DNA from: an uncultured Rickettsiales bacterium
Lineage (GTDB): Bacteria; Pseudomonadota; Alphaproteobacteria; Rickettsiales; UBA1997
Assembly: GCA_944391075.1 (NCBI GenBank)
Contig: CALXSG010000008.1
Coordinates: 1 to 52,283 of the forward strand
Direction of reading: 5' to 3'
Length of the DNA stretch: 52,283 bases
Positions 8,439 through 16,825 of the stretch are shown here, piece after piece; position 1 is the first letter of the stretch, and each line of letters begins with the position of its first letter. Under the pieces are notes generated by a model. That model had not been told where the DNA came from. It made no database searches and was given only the letters and a program-made list of their open reading frames with translations. The translations under genes and the position numbers were made by a program.

Positions 8439-9045
8439 TTCTTTTAGTTACAATTTTATCGATTAAACCAAATTTTAAGGCTTCTTCAGCACTCATAAAG
8501 TTATCTCTTTCCATAGCCTTTTCAATAACACTTAGACTTTTACCTGTATGTTGAACATACATATTGTTAAGTCTCTTTTTTAAATTTAAAATTTCTTTGG
8601 CATGAATTTCTATATCAGTAGCTTGTCCTCTAAAACCACCAGATGGTTGGTGAATCATAATTCTAGAATTAGGCAAAGCATATCTCATACCAGGTTCACC
8701 AGCTGTTAATAATAAAGAACCCATAGAACAAGCCTGTCCTAAACACATAGTACTAACTTTACAACTAATATATTGCATTGTGTCATAAATTGACAAACCA
8801 GAAGAAACAACACCACCAGGAGAATTTATATACATATAAATATCTTTTTCAGGATTTTCTGATTCTAAAAATAATAATTGTGCTACAATTAAAGAAGCCA
8901 TATTATCTTCAACTTCACCTGTTACAAATATAATTCTTTCCTTTAAGAGTCTAGAATAAATATCATAACTTCTCTCACCTTTTCCGGTTTGTTCAACAAC
9001 CATTGGAACTAATTGATCAATAATTTTTTCCATTTTATTCACCAT
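8428..9045 (-). CDS. clpP: ATP-dependent Clp protease proteolytic subunit
   Basis: Serine peptidase forming the 14-subunit chamber that works with ClpX/ClpA. Catalytic residues are Ser107 (GQACSMGS), His132 (MIHQPSGG) and Asp181 (ERDNFMS); their spacings (25 and 49) equal those of the well-studied enterobacterial enzyme. The N-terminal [20 protein letters not shown] is the standard mature start. 205 residues is normal. clpX is not next to it, unlike in many Alphaproteobacteria; instead the OmpA-like lipoprotein gene overlaps its 3' end. Confidence 0.97.
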   Translation of the reverse strand: MVNKMEKIIDQLVPMVVEQTGKGERSYDIYSRLLKERIIFVTGEVEDNMASLIVAQLLFLESENPEKDIYMYINSPGGVVSSGLSIYDTMQYISCKVSTMCLGQACSMGSLLLTAGEPGMRYALPNSRIMIHQPSGGFRGQATDIEIHAKEILNLKKRLNNMYVQHTGKSLSVIEKAMERDNFMSAEEALKFGLIDKIVTKRNEI

Positions 9046-9055
9046 TGTTTATACT

Positions 9056-10348
9056 TTATTGTAAATTTAAAATAACATTCTTTGCAACATCATCAGCAAC
9101 ATGTGAAAATTTTTCACAAGTTTTTGCAGCATTTTCTTTTAATGAATTTTGCAATTTTGCATCTGTTATTAAAGAATAAGCTGTGTTGTATAATTCATCT
9201 ACAAACTTTTCTTCTGTTTCTTGTTCTTTACATATTATACAAGCATTATTCTTTTCTAACTCTACAAATAATGATTTGTTATTTTTAATATAAGGACCTG
9301 TAAAAATTGCGCACATATGTTTTGCTGGTTCAACAGGTGTATGTCCACCTCTACCAGGCGTTAAAGAACCACACATTAAAACTATATCACTAGCTTCATA
9401 TATTGTTCCCATTTCACCCATTTCGTCATACATATAAATATTTGTTTCTAAATCTATAACTTCATTGCAACTTTTTCTTTTTACATTTAAACCATTTTGT
9501 TGAAATAAGTTATAAACTTCATTACTTCTATTAGGATGTCTAATAGCCACTAAGAAAATTAAATCAGAAAATTTATCTCTTAATTTTTTATATACTTCAA
9601 CAAGAATAGCTTCTTCTTTTTCATGTGTAGAAGCACAACATACAACACGTCTTCCTTTAAATGATTCTTTTAAGAAATCTAAAAATTCAGGATTTATCTT
9701 TAATTTAGGAATATCAAATTTTAAATTACCAAGATATACTGTATTTTGTATACCAAGATTAATTAGTCTATGTTGATCATCTAATGATTGAGGATAACAA
9801 ATATCAATAGAATCAAATACGGACTCTTTTAAACCTTTAAATGCTTTCCATCTATTATATGACTTTTCAGAAATCTTTGCATTAACAATCATAACCTTTT
9901 TTCCTAATTTATGAGTCATTGTAATCATATTAGGCCATATTTCTGACTCAACAGTTATTAAGGCATCAGGTTGCCAATGTTTTAAAAATCTCTTAATAAC
10001 AAAATATTTATCAATTGGTGTGAATTGATGAATAATATTAGTTTTTCCAACAATTTTTTTACTAATTGTATAATTACTTGTAACTGTACCACTGGTTAAA
10101 AGTACTGTAACTTTTTCTTCGTATTTTTCAATTATTTTATATATTAATGGCAATGCTGAATTACTTTCACCAACACTAGCACATTGGAACCATATAATCT
10201 TTCCTTCTGGCCTTGCAACTTGTGTATAGCCAAATCTTTCTAAAAATCTTTGTTTACTTTCTTTTTTCATCATTAATCTAATTAACATAAATAAATCAAT
10301 GATTGGTGAAAACAAAACTGTGATAAATTGATATATTTTTATGTACAT
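9056..10348 (-). CDS. waaA: 3-deoxy-D-manno-octulosonic acid (Kdo) transferase
   Basis: Adds Kdo to lipid A precursor at the inner membrane, so the cell makes LPS. A hydrophobic N-terminus (about residues 5-25) anchors it. Motifs: ASVGESNSALPLI (with the catalytic-type Glu), LLTSGTVTSNY, VESEIWPNMI, CASTHEKEEAI, and the GRGGHTPVEPAKH sugar-nucleotide-binding motif. 430 residues is typical. It starts 1 bp after the ELM1-like gene, with a good ribosome site (AAAGGAG) in front, so the pair is co-transcribed. Confidence 0.95.
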   Translation of the reverse strand: MYIKIYQFITVLFSPIIDLFMLIRLMMKKESKQRFLERFGYTQVARPEGKIIWFQCASVGESNSALPLIYKIIEKYEEKVTVLLTSGTVTSNYTISKKIVGKTNIIHQFTPIDKYFVIKRFLKHWQPDALITVESEIWPNMITMTHKLGKKVMIVNAKISEKSYNRWKAFKGLKESVFDSIDICYPQSLDDQHRLINLGIQNTVYLGNLKFDIPKLKINPEFLDFLKESFKGRRVVCCASTHEKEEAILVEVYKKLRDKFSDLIFLVAIRHPNRSNEVYNLFQQNGLNVKRKSCNEVIDLETNIYMYDEMGEMGTIYEASDIVLMCGSLTPGRGGHTPVEPAKHMCAIFTGPYIKNNKSLFVELEKNNACIICKEQETEEKFVDELYNTAYSLITDAKLQNSLKENAAKTCEKFSHVADDVAKNVILNLQ

Positions 10349-10349
10349 A

Positions 10350-11357
10350 TTACTTTTTCTCCTTTAATTTTTTTTCTATAATTTTAATAACTCTGTCAAG
10401 TTCATCCAATGGTTCATAATCATATTTTTCAAGATTAACAGTATTTTTGTCAAACTCTTTAATATAATTATCTTTCATCAAAGCTTGTAAAAATCTTAAA
10501 TGTTTTTTTCCCAATGAATCTTTCGGCATATAAACATAAGTAGGCTTTCCAGTAGAACAAGCCTCAGAAACCATTGACATAGAATCACCTGTAACTACTA
10601 AAAAATTAGATAAACCTAATAAGGCAGAATATGGATTGCCTAATTCACTTTTTTGTGTATTATTAGAATCGTTTTCCCATTTCCAATCGTAAAAATAATA
10701 ATCACAATTAAGTTTCTGTTTAATTTCTTTTACGCATTCATCGCTTGTTCTTCTACTTGTAGTTATTAGTAAACTTCCTGAGAGTTTATTAACAATATTT
10801 GACAAATTAGAAACCATTATACCAAATTCTTTAGGTTTAAATTTATAATCCTTTGTGTCACCACCAATAATTAAAGCAATTAATGGTTTCTTATATTCCT
10901 TAAAAAATGCACTCCATTTATTTGATTCAGTTTTTAATTTTTCTTTATTAACTATGCTTAAACTTCCATTAGTTTCGATAATATTATCTTTTAATAAGAA
11001 TTTTGATGTATTGTCATGTTTAGGAAGTATTAAAATATCAAAATATTTAAATGGTAAATTAGGATTCATTATATTAATAATCAAAGTTTTACCATTTGAT
11101 CTTTTTTTAATGTTTAAGGCCACGCTTGATAATCTCCTTCCTGCGCATACAACAACATCAGGCAAGTCTTGTTCAATGTTATCACTTGTTTCCTTGTTTA
11201 TACCAAGTAAACTCCCTCTTCTTATAAAATTAGGTAAAGAAATAAATTTATTATAATTAATTTTTTTTATAACATAATAAGGCGACAATCTTTCGGCAAT
11301 TGCAATTGATTGATTATTACTGCCCACCCTCTCATCTGTTAGCGCCCAAACTATCAT
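10350..11357 (-). CDS. ELM1/GtrOC1-family protein (mitochondrial-fission ELM1-like)
   Basis: Begins with the family pattern WALTDERVGSNNQSIAIAERL and has the GT-B-like motifs LIIGGDTKDYKF, LLITTSRRTSDE and VVTGDSMSMVSEACSTGKP in the second half. Bacterial members of the ELM1 family commonly sit beside LPS Kdo-transferase genes, as here, and are suspected glycosyltransferase-like proteins; the function in bacteria is not settled. 335 residues. Leads the operon with waaA, from a promoter at 11386-11414. Confidence 0.85.
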   Translation of the reverse strand: MIVWALTDERVGSNNQSIAIAERLSPYYVIKKINYNKFISLPNFIRRGSLLGINKETSDNIEQDLPDVVVCAGRRLSSVALNIKKRSNGKTLIINIMNPNLPFKYFDILILPKHDNTSKFLLKDNIIETNGSLSIVNKEKLKTESNKWSAFFKEYKKPLIALIIGGDTKDYKFKPKEFGIMVSNLSNIVNKLSGSLLITTSRRTSDECVKEIKQKLNCDYYFYDWKWENDSNNTQKSELGNPYSALLGLSNFLVVTGDSMSMVSEACSTGKPTYVYMPKDSLGKKHLRFLQALMKDNYIKEFDKNTVNLEKYDYEPLDELDRVIKIIEKKLKEKK

Positions 11358-11385
11358 TATTTAACAAAATATTATTACTTTATAT

Positions 11386-11414
11386 AAGATAGAAAATACA
11401 TATTAAAAAATCAA
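11386..11414 (-). promoter_or_regulatory. Promoter of ELM1-like/waaA operon
   Basis: On the - strand TTGATT (plus 11409-11414), 17-bp spacer, TATCTT (plus 11386-11391), 29 bp before the start codon. The preceding TTTTC matches the TTTCTTGA context seen at other promoters in the window. Confidence 0.5.
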
Positions 11415-11465
11415 GAAAAAGATTTTTAAGTATTTACTAATAAAAACTATTATTTATAATATTCT

Positions 11466-11488
11466 TAGCTATGTGGGGTAGCTATAAT
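11466..11488 (+). promoter_or_regulatory. ugd promoter with paired TAGCTA palindromes (possible operator)
   Basis: A TATAAT box at 11483-11488 lies 18 bp before the ugd ATG. It overlaps the second of two TAGCTA palindromes (11466-11471 and 11479-11484) separated by TGTGGGG. No good -35 is visible at 17 bp, so activator or repressor control is possible. Confidence 0.4.
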
Positions 11489-11506
11489 AACAACTTATAA
11501 AATGAT

Positions 11507-12832
11507 ATGAAAATTTGTATAATAGGAACAGGCTACATAGGACTTACAGAGGGACTATGTTTCGCTGATTTAGGTCATGACGTAGTATGTTATGATATTA
11601 TTGAAGAAAAAATTAATCAATTAAAAAATGGTATTCCAACCTTATACGAAGAAGGTTTAGAAGAAATGTTAAAAAGAAATTTAGAAAGTAAAAAAATTAT
11701 TTTTACAACAAATTTAAAAGAAGCATTGGACAAAACTAATGTTGTCTTTATTTGCGTAAATACACCAGAAAATTCAAAAACAGGTGCCGCTGACTTAACA
11801 GCAATTATGAAATCAACAGAAAGCGTTGCAAAAACAATGAACTCAAACAATGATTTTGTTTTAGTAATTAGATCAACCGTTCCAGTTGGAACAAATAAAA
11901 TTGTAAAAGAGAATATGATTAAAGTTAATCCAAATTTATCTTTTACAACAGCATCTAATCCAGAATTTTCAAAACAAGGTAGTGCAATTCAAGATTTCTT
12001 AAAACCTGACAGAATTATTGTTGGTACAAGTGATGATAAAACAAAAAAAATTATGGAAGAAGTTTATAAACCACTTACAGATAAGGGTTTTCCAATATTA
12101 TTCACAAGTATAGAAACAGCCGAATTAATTAAATATGCATCTAATGGTTTTTTAGCCGTAAAAATTTCTTTTATAAATGAAATTGCTGATATTTGTGAAA
12201 AAACAGGTGCTAACGTTGAAGAAGTTGCAAAAGCTATGGGTATGGACAAAAGAATTAGTCCATATTTCTTACAAGCAGGCCCTGGTATTGGTGGTTCATG
12301 TTTTCCAAAAGATACAATAGCATTAGTTAACATTGGCAAAAATTTAGGCTTAGAAATGGAAATGCTTTACGCGGCTGTTGAATCGAATAAAAAAAGAAAA
12401 AAGAGAATGGCTGAAAAAATAGTTGAAGCATCAAACTATAAATTAAAAGGAAAAACCATTTCTTTATTAGGATTAACATTTAAAGCTAATACTGATGATA
12501 CTAGATATAGCCCTGCTATTAGTATCATTAGACAATTAGTAAAAAAAGGCATTTATATAAATGCATATGATCCACACGGAACAGAAAAAATGAAAACAAT
12601 GTTAGAAGAAAAACAATTGAAAAATGTTAAATTTTTTGATAATGCTTATGATGCAATAAAAGACACAGAATTATTGGTTATTGATACTGAATGGAAAGAA
12701 TTTAAAGAATTAGATTATAATAAAATTTATAATTTATTAAAACAAAAAACCATTGTAGATTTAAGAAATATTTTAAATAAAGATGAAATGAATAAAATTG
12801 GTTTTAAATATATTTCTATTGGAAAAATATAA
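11507..12832 (+). CDS. ugd: UDP-glucose 6-dehydrogenase family protein
   Basis: Oxidises a UDP-sugar (usually UDP-glucose to UDP-glucuronate) in two NAD-dependent steps for capsule, LPS or exopolysaccharide. N-terminal Rossmann motif IIGTGYIGLTEGLCFADLGH (residues 5-24), NTPE, STVPVGT, NPEFSKQGSA, and the catalytic Cys265 in GPGIGGSCFPKDT; C-terminal LLGLTFKANTDDTRYSP and DPHG. 441 residues is normal. Stands alone, flanked by a divergent operon and a convergent terminator. UDP-ManNAc or GDP-mannose dehydrogenase is possible but less likely. Confidence 0.9.
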   Translation: MKICIIGTGYIGLTEGLCFADLGHDVVCYDIIEEKINQLKNGIPTLYEEGLEEMLKRNLESKKIIFTTNLKEALDKTNVVFICVNTPENSKTGAADLTAIMKSTESVAKTMNSNNDFVLVIRSTVPVGTNKIVKENMIKVNPNLSFTTASNPEFSKQGSAIQDFLKPDRIIVGTSDDKTKKIMEEVYKPLTDKGFPILFTSIETAELIKYASNGFLAVKISFINEIADICEKTGANVEEVAKAMGMDKRISPYFLQAGPGIGGSCFPKDTIALVNIGKNLGLEMEMLYAAVESNKKRKKRMAEKIVEASNYKLKGKTISLLGLTFKANTDDTRYSPAISIIRQLVKKGIYINAYDPHGTEKMKTMLEEKQLKNVKFFDNAYDAIKDTELLVIDTEWKEFKELDYNKIYNLLKQKTIVDLRNILNKDEMNKIGFKYISIGKI

Positions 12833-12866
12833 AAATAAATATAAGTATATATTAATAATTGTCTTT

Positions 12867-12905
12867 ATTAATAAAACTCCTATTTAAACTAGGAGTTTTA
12901 TTAAT
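12867..12905. terminator. Bidirectional terminator hairpin after ugd
   Basis: Perfect 16-bp arms (12867-12882 and 12890-12905; core AAAACTCCTA / TAGGAGTTTT), 7-nt loop, A- and T-rich flanks. Sits between convergent ugd and the 13094-14344 gene. Confidence 0.85.
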
Positions 12906-13061
12906 CTTAATTATAGAATATTAGAAACAGTTTATTTAATTTATTTTATGTTTAAAAAAATATATAATTTTGTTTTAAAAAACTCATAATAACAAGATAT
13001 ATTATATCCTACAATATTATATGTTAAGTTATTATTAATTACATATAAATATTATAAAAGT

Positions 13062-13086
13062 AATCCACTAGCCAAGCTAGTAGATT
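13062..13086 (-). terminator. Terminator of the PilMNOP-like operon
   Basis: 11-bp arms 13062-13072 and 13076-13086 with a 3-nt loop; the one mismatch becomes a G-U pair in the - strand RNA. It starts 8 bp after the stop codon of the 13094-14344 gene and is followed by a U-rich stretch. Confidence 0.7.
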
Positions 13087-13093
13087 ATATTTA

Positions 13094-14344
13094 CTAGAAG
13101 AACAATTCTTCAGTTTGAGCATTTACGACAGCTGTATCTTCTTGTGTAGTATTACCACCTTCCGCTTGATTATTAGCCGGAATTTGACGTTGATTACCTT
13201 CTAATATTTGATTTAAAGCAGGTATATAGGTTTGATTTGGACTTAATGTAAAATACAAATCAACATAATCGCCATTAACTTTATAATTACTTGAAGGAAT
13301 TAAATTATTTTTATTTATAGTTTGCCATTGTAAATCACTAACCCTCCATACAAAATCAACATATAATGGAGTTACTTTTACTACTTCAATATCTCCTGTA
13401 TTTTTACTCATATTAGTAATTTTATTGCCATTTAACCACAATGACCATGCATTATCGGATATATACATAATTGAATTTAAATAAATAGATAAATTAGTCG
13501 TTTTATTAATATCATTTTCTCCATTTTGATCACCATTAAATCCTAAACTATATTGATCAGGAATACCAGTACTAGAAGCTGGTAATGCTTTAAATATATC
13601 TTGTATATTTTCTTCGGTAAACATTAATGATACATAAACACGATCAATTTTTTTTACACTTTTATCTGCTTCTGCGGTAGTTGTATCACTATTTGCAGTA
13701 TTATTATTAAGATTATTATTTTGTGGTGTATTATTCTGCATTATTTCATTATTTTGTGTATTATTTTGTGTTGTTGTAGTATTTTGTGTATTATTTTGTG
13801 TTGTTGTACTATTTTGTGTATTATTTTGTGTTGTATTATTATTTTGAACAAGTTGTTCTTGTTGTGCAGTAACTACTGTATCATTGTTTGCAATATTATC
13901 ATTATCTGGAATTTCATCATCTAAAAATGTTTCTTCATCAACAAAATCATTGTTATAGTTTGTTCCATCATCTATAATAATAATATTTTCATTAGACATA
14001 TTATTTAAACCATTATTAGAAGAAACATCGCTGGTGACATTATCTATAATAATAGAATCTTCTGCCTCATTACTATCAATAATACTATTATTTAAGTCTT
14101 GACTAATAATATCATTATTGAAATCATTATTAATTTGTATATCCATATCACCAGAATTTACATATGCGTTATTATCAACAATTTCTTGTAAATCATTATT
14201 AGTTATATTACTGTTATCATTTGTAGTATGAATTATACCTGTATCCTGAACAGTTTGTACATTAATATTTTGATCTGTACAGAGACCATCCTGCATAATA
14301 GAACAAAATAAAATAGTAAAAAATAAAGATAATTTGATTTTCAT
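13094..14344 (-). CDS. Secreted Asn-rich protein with PilP/GspC-like C-terminal domain (tentative)
   Basis: Signal peptide (about residues 1-22, ending DGLC), then about 200 residues very rich in Asn, Asp and Ile, including repeated TQNNTQN units, then a compact domain from about residue 228 to 390. That domain contains LWLNGNKITN ... VVKVTPLYVDFVW, which resembles the NGK...V..V.P..V pattern of the PilP/GspC homology region; this likeness is my inference and is weak. It is the third gene of an operon with a PilO-like and a PilM/N-like gene, which supports a periplasmic link between inner-membrane platform and secretin. AAGGAG precedes the start. An alternative is an unrelated periplasmic accessory protein. 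Confidence 0.6.
   Translation of the reverse strand: MKIKLSLFFTILFCSIMQDGLCTDQNINVQTVQDTGIIHTTNDNSNITNNDLQEIVDNNAYVNSGDMDIQINNDFNNDIISQDLNNSIIDSNEAEDSIIIDNVTSDVSSNNGLNNMSNENIIIIDDGTNYNNDFVDEETFLDDEIPDNDNIANNDTVVTAQQEQLVQNNNTTQNNTQNSTTTQNNTQNTTTTQNNTQNNEIMQNNTPQNNNLNNNTANSDTTTAEADKSVKKIDRVYVSLMFTEENIQDIFKALPASSTGIPDQYSLGFNGDQNGENDINKTTNLSIYLNSIMYISDNAWSLWLNGNKITNMSKNTGDIEVVKVTPLYVDFVWRVSDLQWQTINKNNLIPSSNYKVNGDYVDLYFTLSPNQTYIPALNQILEGNQRQIPANNQAEGGNTTQEDTAVVNAQTEELFF
13751..13840. repeat. Three 30-bp in-frame tandem units in Asn-rich linker
   Basis: Units at 13751-13780, 13781-13810 and 13811-13840 each begin attttgtgtattattttgtg and encode ten residues of the type TQNNTQN(S/T)TT on the - strand. 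Only the last few bases differ. Confidence 0.85.
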
Positions 14345-14346
14345 AA

Positions 14347-15006
14347 TTAATTTTTCTCCTTACCTAAACCATATATTCTAATTTTAATATCACCTTCAAC
14401 ATTGCCAACAAGATCACCATTACTTAATGCATCAAGCATTTCTTGATTAACTTTTCCAACTCTTTTTAAATTAATATCTTGAACAGTGATAAAATAACCC
14501 AACTCATTTTTTAATCTATCTAAAAACATAAAAACATTAACATCTGTAACCGAAGTAAATCTAATACTTACTAATGTTGTATAAACTTTAACAGTTGGCT
14601 TCTCTAAATTTCTACCAGCTAAAATAACAGGTGAAAAATTTATAGTTAAATCATTTAATATTGTTTCTCTAGCTAATTTCTCTAAACCAAGTTGCAAGTT
14701 TTCAATATCTATACCTTCTAACTTCTTTTGCTTTGGTAAAAAATCATTTTCCCATACTTGCAGGTATGTTTCAGCAATTTTTGATTTTTTATTAAAATTC
14801 TCTATTTCTGATATTACGGACATATTTTCAATTCTTAAATCCTGTATTCTTGTAAGAGTATTAGTTTTTCCATCAAGAATGACTTTTATATTTATAATAA
14901 AAATGACAAAAAGAATAAAGCATATTATGGAAACAAAAGTTACTTTTGTAAATAATTTATGTATCTTTTTTTCTTGTAAAATGCTACCACTTTGCGTTTT
15001 ATTCAT
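14347..15006 (-). CDS. PilO/GspM-like inner-membrane protein (tentative)
   Basis: 219 residues: a short basic cytoplasmic N-terminus, one membrane helix (about 24-45, FVSIICFILFVIFIINIKV), a predicted coiled coil (about 50-90) and a periplasmic alpha/beta domain. This is the layout of PilO/GspM, which form part of the alignment complex of type IV pili and type II secretion. Its start overlaps the upstream PilM/N-like gene by 8 bp and it is 2 bp ahead of the Asn-rich gene. I recognise layout and context rather than a specific sequence signature. Confidence 0.6.
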   Translation of the reverse strand: MNKTQSGSILQEKKIHKLFTKVTFVSIICFILFVIFIINIKVILDGKTNTLTRIQDLRIENMSVISEIENFNKKSKIAETYLQVWENDFLPKQKKLEGIDIENLQLGLEKLARETILNDLTINFSPVILAGRNLEKPTVKVYTTLVSIRFTSVTDVNVFMFLDRLKNELGYFITVQDINLKRVGKVNQEMLDALSNGDLVGNVEGDIKIRIYGLGKEKN

Positions 15007-16576
15007 ATATTACTCCATCTTCTAAATTATAATTATAGTCATAATTTTGTCCTTGTGCATTATCAATATATCCAGGTCCTTTTTCCATAATTTCAACCTT
15101 AATTGGATATGTTAAATATCTTTGACTAAAATTAATATTATTAGGCAAAGAAGTCATTCCAGATAAATCTTCTTTAAAAGCATCTTTCAATGATAAATTT
15201 AATGCATCATATTTACTAAACAGTTTACTTGCTGTACCATCTGGATTAATGATACTAACATCATATAAAGTTTTTGTAGATTTAATACCGGCATCATCTT
15301 GATAATCAAAACCATCAATATACCATCTTAAATTAAATGTTAATGCATTTCCCTTTTGAGCATTGGCAAACTTTTCAAAACTATCTACTGGATTGATATA
15401 TTTAGAATCTAAAATATCTTTTAACATTCCAGCTTCAATAATTTGATTTGTAGCATCAGAATTTAAACCTATATTGTCTTGTGTTTTTGATTGAAGTATA
15501 GCTTTATTGTTATCAAGTTCTGTTATTAAATCATTTAAAATTTTATCTGTACTACTTGAAGTAACTACATTATATGCAAAAGAGCCAATAATTAATAGAA
15601 TCAATGCAACAATACTCATTTTAATAGCTACAAGCGCTTTAGTTAAGGTGTTTGTTGTATTAATTTTTTGATTTCCAAATTTTATATTTTTAACATTTTT
15701 TAATGAAAATAACGATAATAAAACATCAGAATATTTTTCTTCCTTTGTAATATGATTACCACCAAGTTTTAATAATTTAGATATTTCAAACGGCGTATAG
15801 TTAAAAAACAGCGTTTTCTCCATTTTTAACTCTCTTAATGCAGTTTTACTTTCTGGATCTAAAATAGTAATTACAATTAACTTATCAAAACTAAACTCTG
15901 TATCAAATCTCTTAATATATTCACTAGTTCTAATAATATCATTTTTTAAAAATTCAGCTAGATTTTCTTTTGCTGAATCAAAAGAAATTAATCTTGTAAA
16001 TGCAATGTTATTATTAAAAATAGCTACCTGCCTCAAATCACTTGTTCTGTCATTAAAAACTATTAATATCCAATTATTTTTTTTCTTTAAATTAGCCTTC
16101 ATCCCATTAGCTGAAAGAATCTTTTTAGCTAATTCTTCTGCTTCTAATGGAACCATATAAATTCCAATCAAATTATTTGGAACAATATTGAAGAAATTAA
16201 GCCATTCTTTTAATGGAGAATCTGTACTTGCAGATACAAATAGATATACACTTCTTTTATCTAAACCATTTTTATACAAAAATTTCTTTTGTTTTAAATC
16301 ATTTTTTGGAATTTCAGTATTAAATTTTCTATTAACCATTTCCTGTAAGTCAAAATAACTTAAAGGCGGAAATATTTTATAATTATAGTTTTGTGCAACT
16401 GTATCTAATAATATCAATGCATCAAGGTTCTTATATTTTTTAAAAAATTCGAGAACAGTAGGCAGGGTATCTTGACTAAACGTTTCTAAGTAAAAAGTAT
16501 CTAAAACTTTATTGCCACCTAAAACCGATAGAATAGCACCTTTATTTCCAATATTGATAGTAATAATTTTTTTCAT
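14999..16576 (-). CDS. PilM-PilN / GspL-like platform protein (tentative)
   Basis: 525 residues. The first 310 are cytoplasmic and begin with MKKIITINIGNKGAILSV, consistent with the actin-like PilM/GspL fold, then one membrane helix (about 315-337, IVALILLIIGSFAYNVV), then about 185 periplasmic residues beginning with a helical segment. In type IV pili the two halves are often separate genes (pilM, pilN); T2SS GspL has them joined. First gene of a three-gene operon whose products would form the inner-membrane platform. The secretin at 37408-38976 is a plausible partner. The assignment rests on layout and neighbours. Confidence 0.6.
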   Translation of the reverse strand: MKKIITINIGNKGAILSVLGGNKVLDTFYLETFSQDTLPTVLEFFKKYKNLDALILLDTVAQNYNYKIFPPLSYFDLQEMVNRKFNTEIPKNDLKQKKFLYKNGLDKRSVYLFVSASTDSPLKEWLNFFNIVPNNLIGIYMVPLEAEELAKKILSANGMKANLKKKNNWILIVFNDRTSDLRQVAIFNNNIAFTRLISFDSAKENLAEFLKNDIIRTSEYIKRFDTEFSFDKLIVITILDPESKTALRELKMEKTLFFNYTPFEISKLLKLGGNHITKEEKYSDVLLSLFSLKNVKNIKFGNQKINTTNTLTKALVAIKMSIVALILLIIGSFAYNVVTSSSTDKILNDLITELDNNKAILQSKTQDNIGLNSDATNQIIEAGMLKDILDSKYINPVDSFEKFANAQKGNALTFNLRWYIDGFDYQDDAGIKSTKTLYDVSIINPDGTASKLFSKYDALNLSLKDAFKEDLSGMTSLPNNINFSQRYLTYPIKVEIMEKGPGYIDNAQGQNYDYNYNLEDGVIYE

Positions 16577-16825
16577 AATAGAAAACTTAATAAATTAAAG
16601 TAATAATAAAACCTATTTTTAAAAAATCATTAAAAATATAACAACTTACTATTAATATATAATAAAATATATATTATAAAAATCTACAAATAAATTCAAA
16701 AAATAAAATATTTATAATAACATTTTTATCTAAAATATTCATTTTTCTTGTTTTATTAAATATTTTTTATTGAAAATTATTTTTATATTTTTAGTATTTT
16801 TCTATCAATAATTTTTTTATTTATA
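16577..16825. other. AT-rich divergent intergenic region with possible metG promoter
   Basis: About 250 bp of almost pure A/T between the platform operon and metG. One candidate promoter for metG: TTGAAA at 16770-16775, 16-bp spacer, TAGTAT at 16792-16797. No gene or convincing hairpin seen. Confidence 0.4.
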
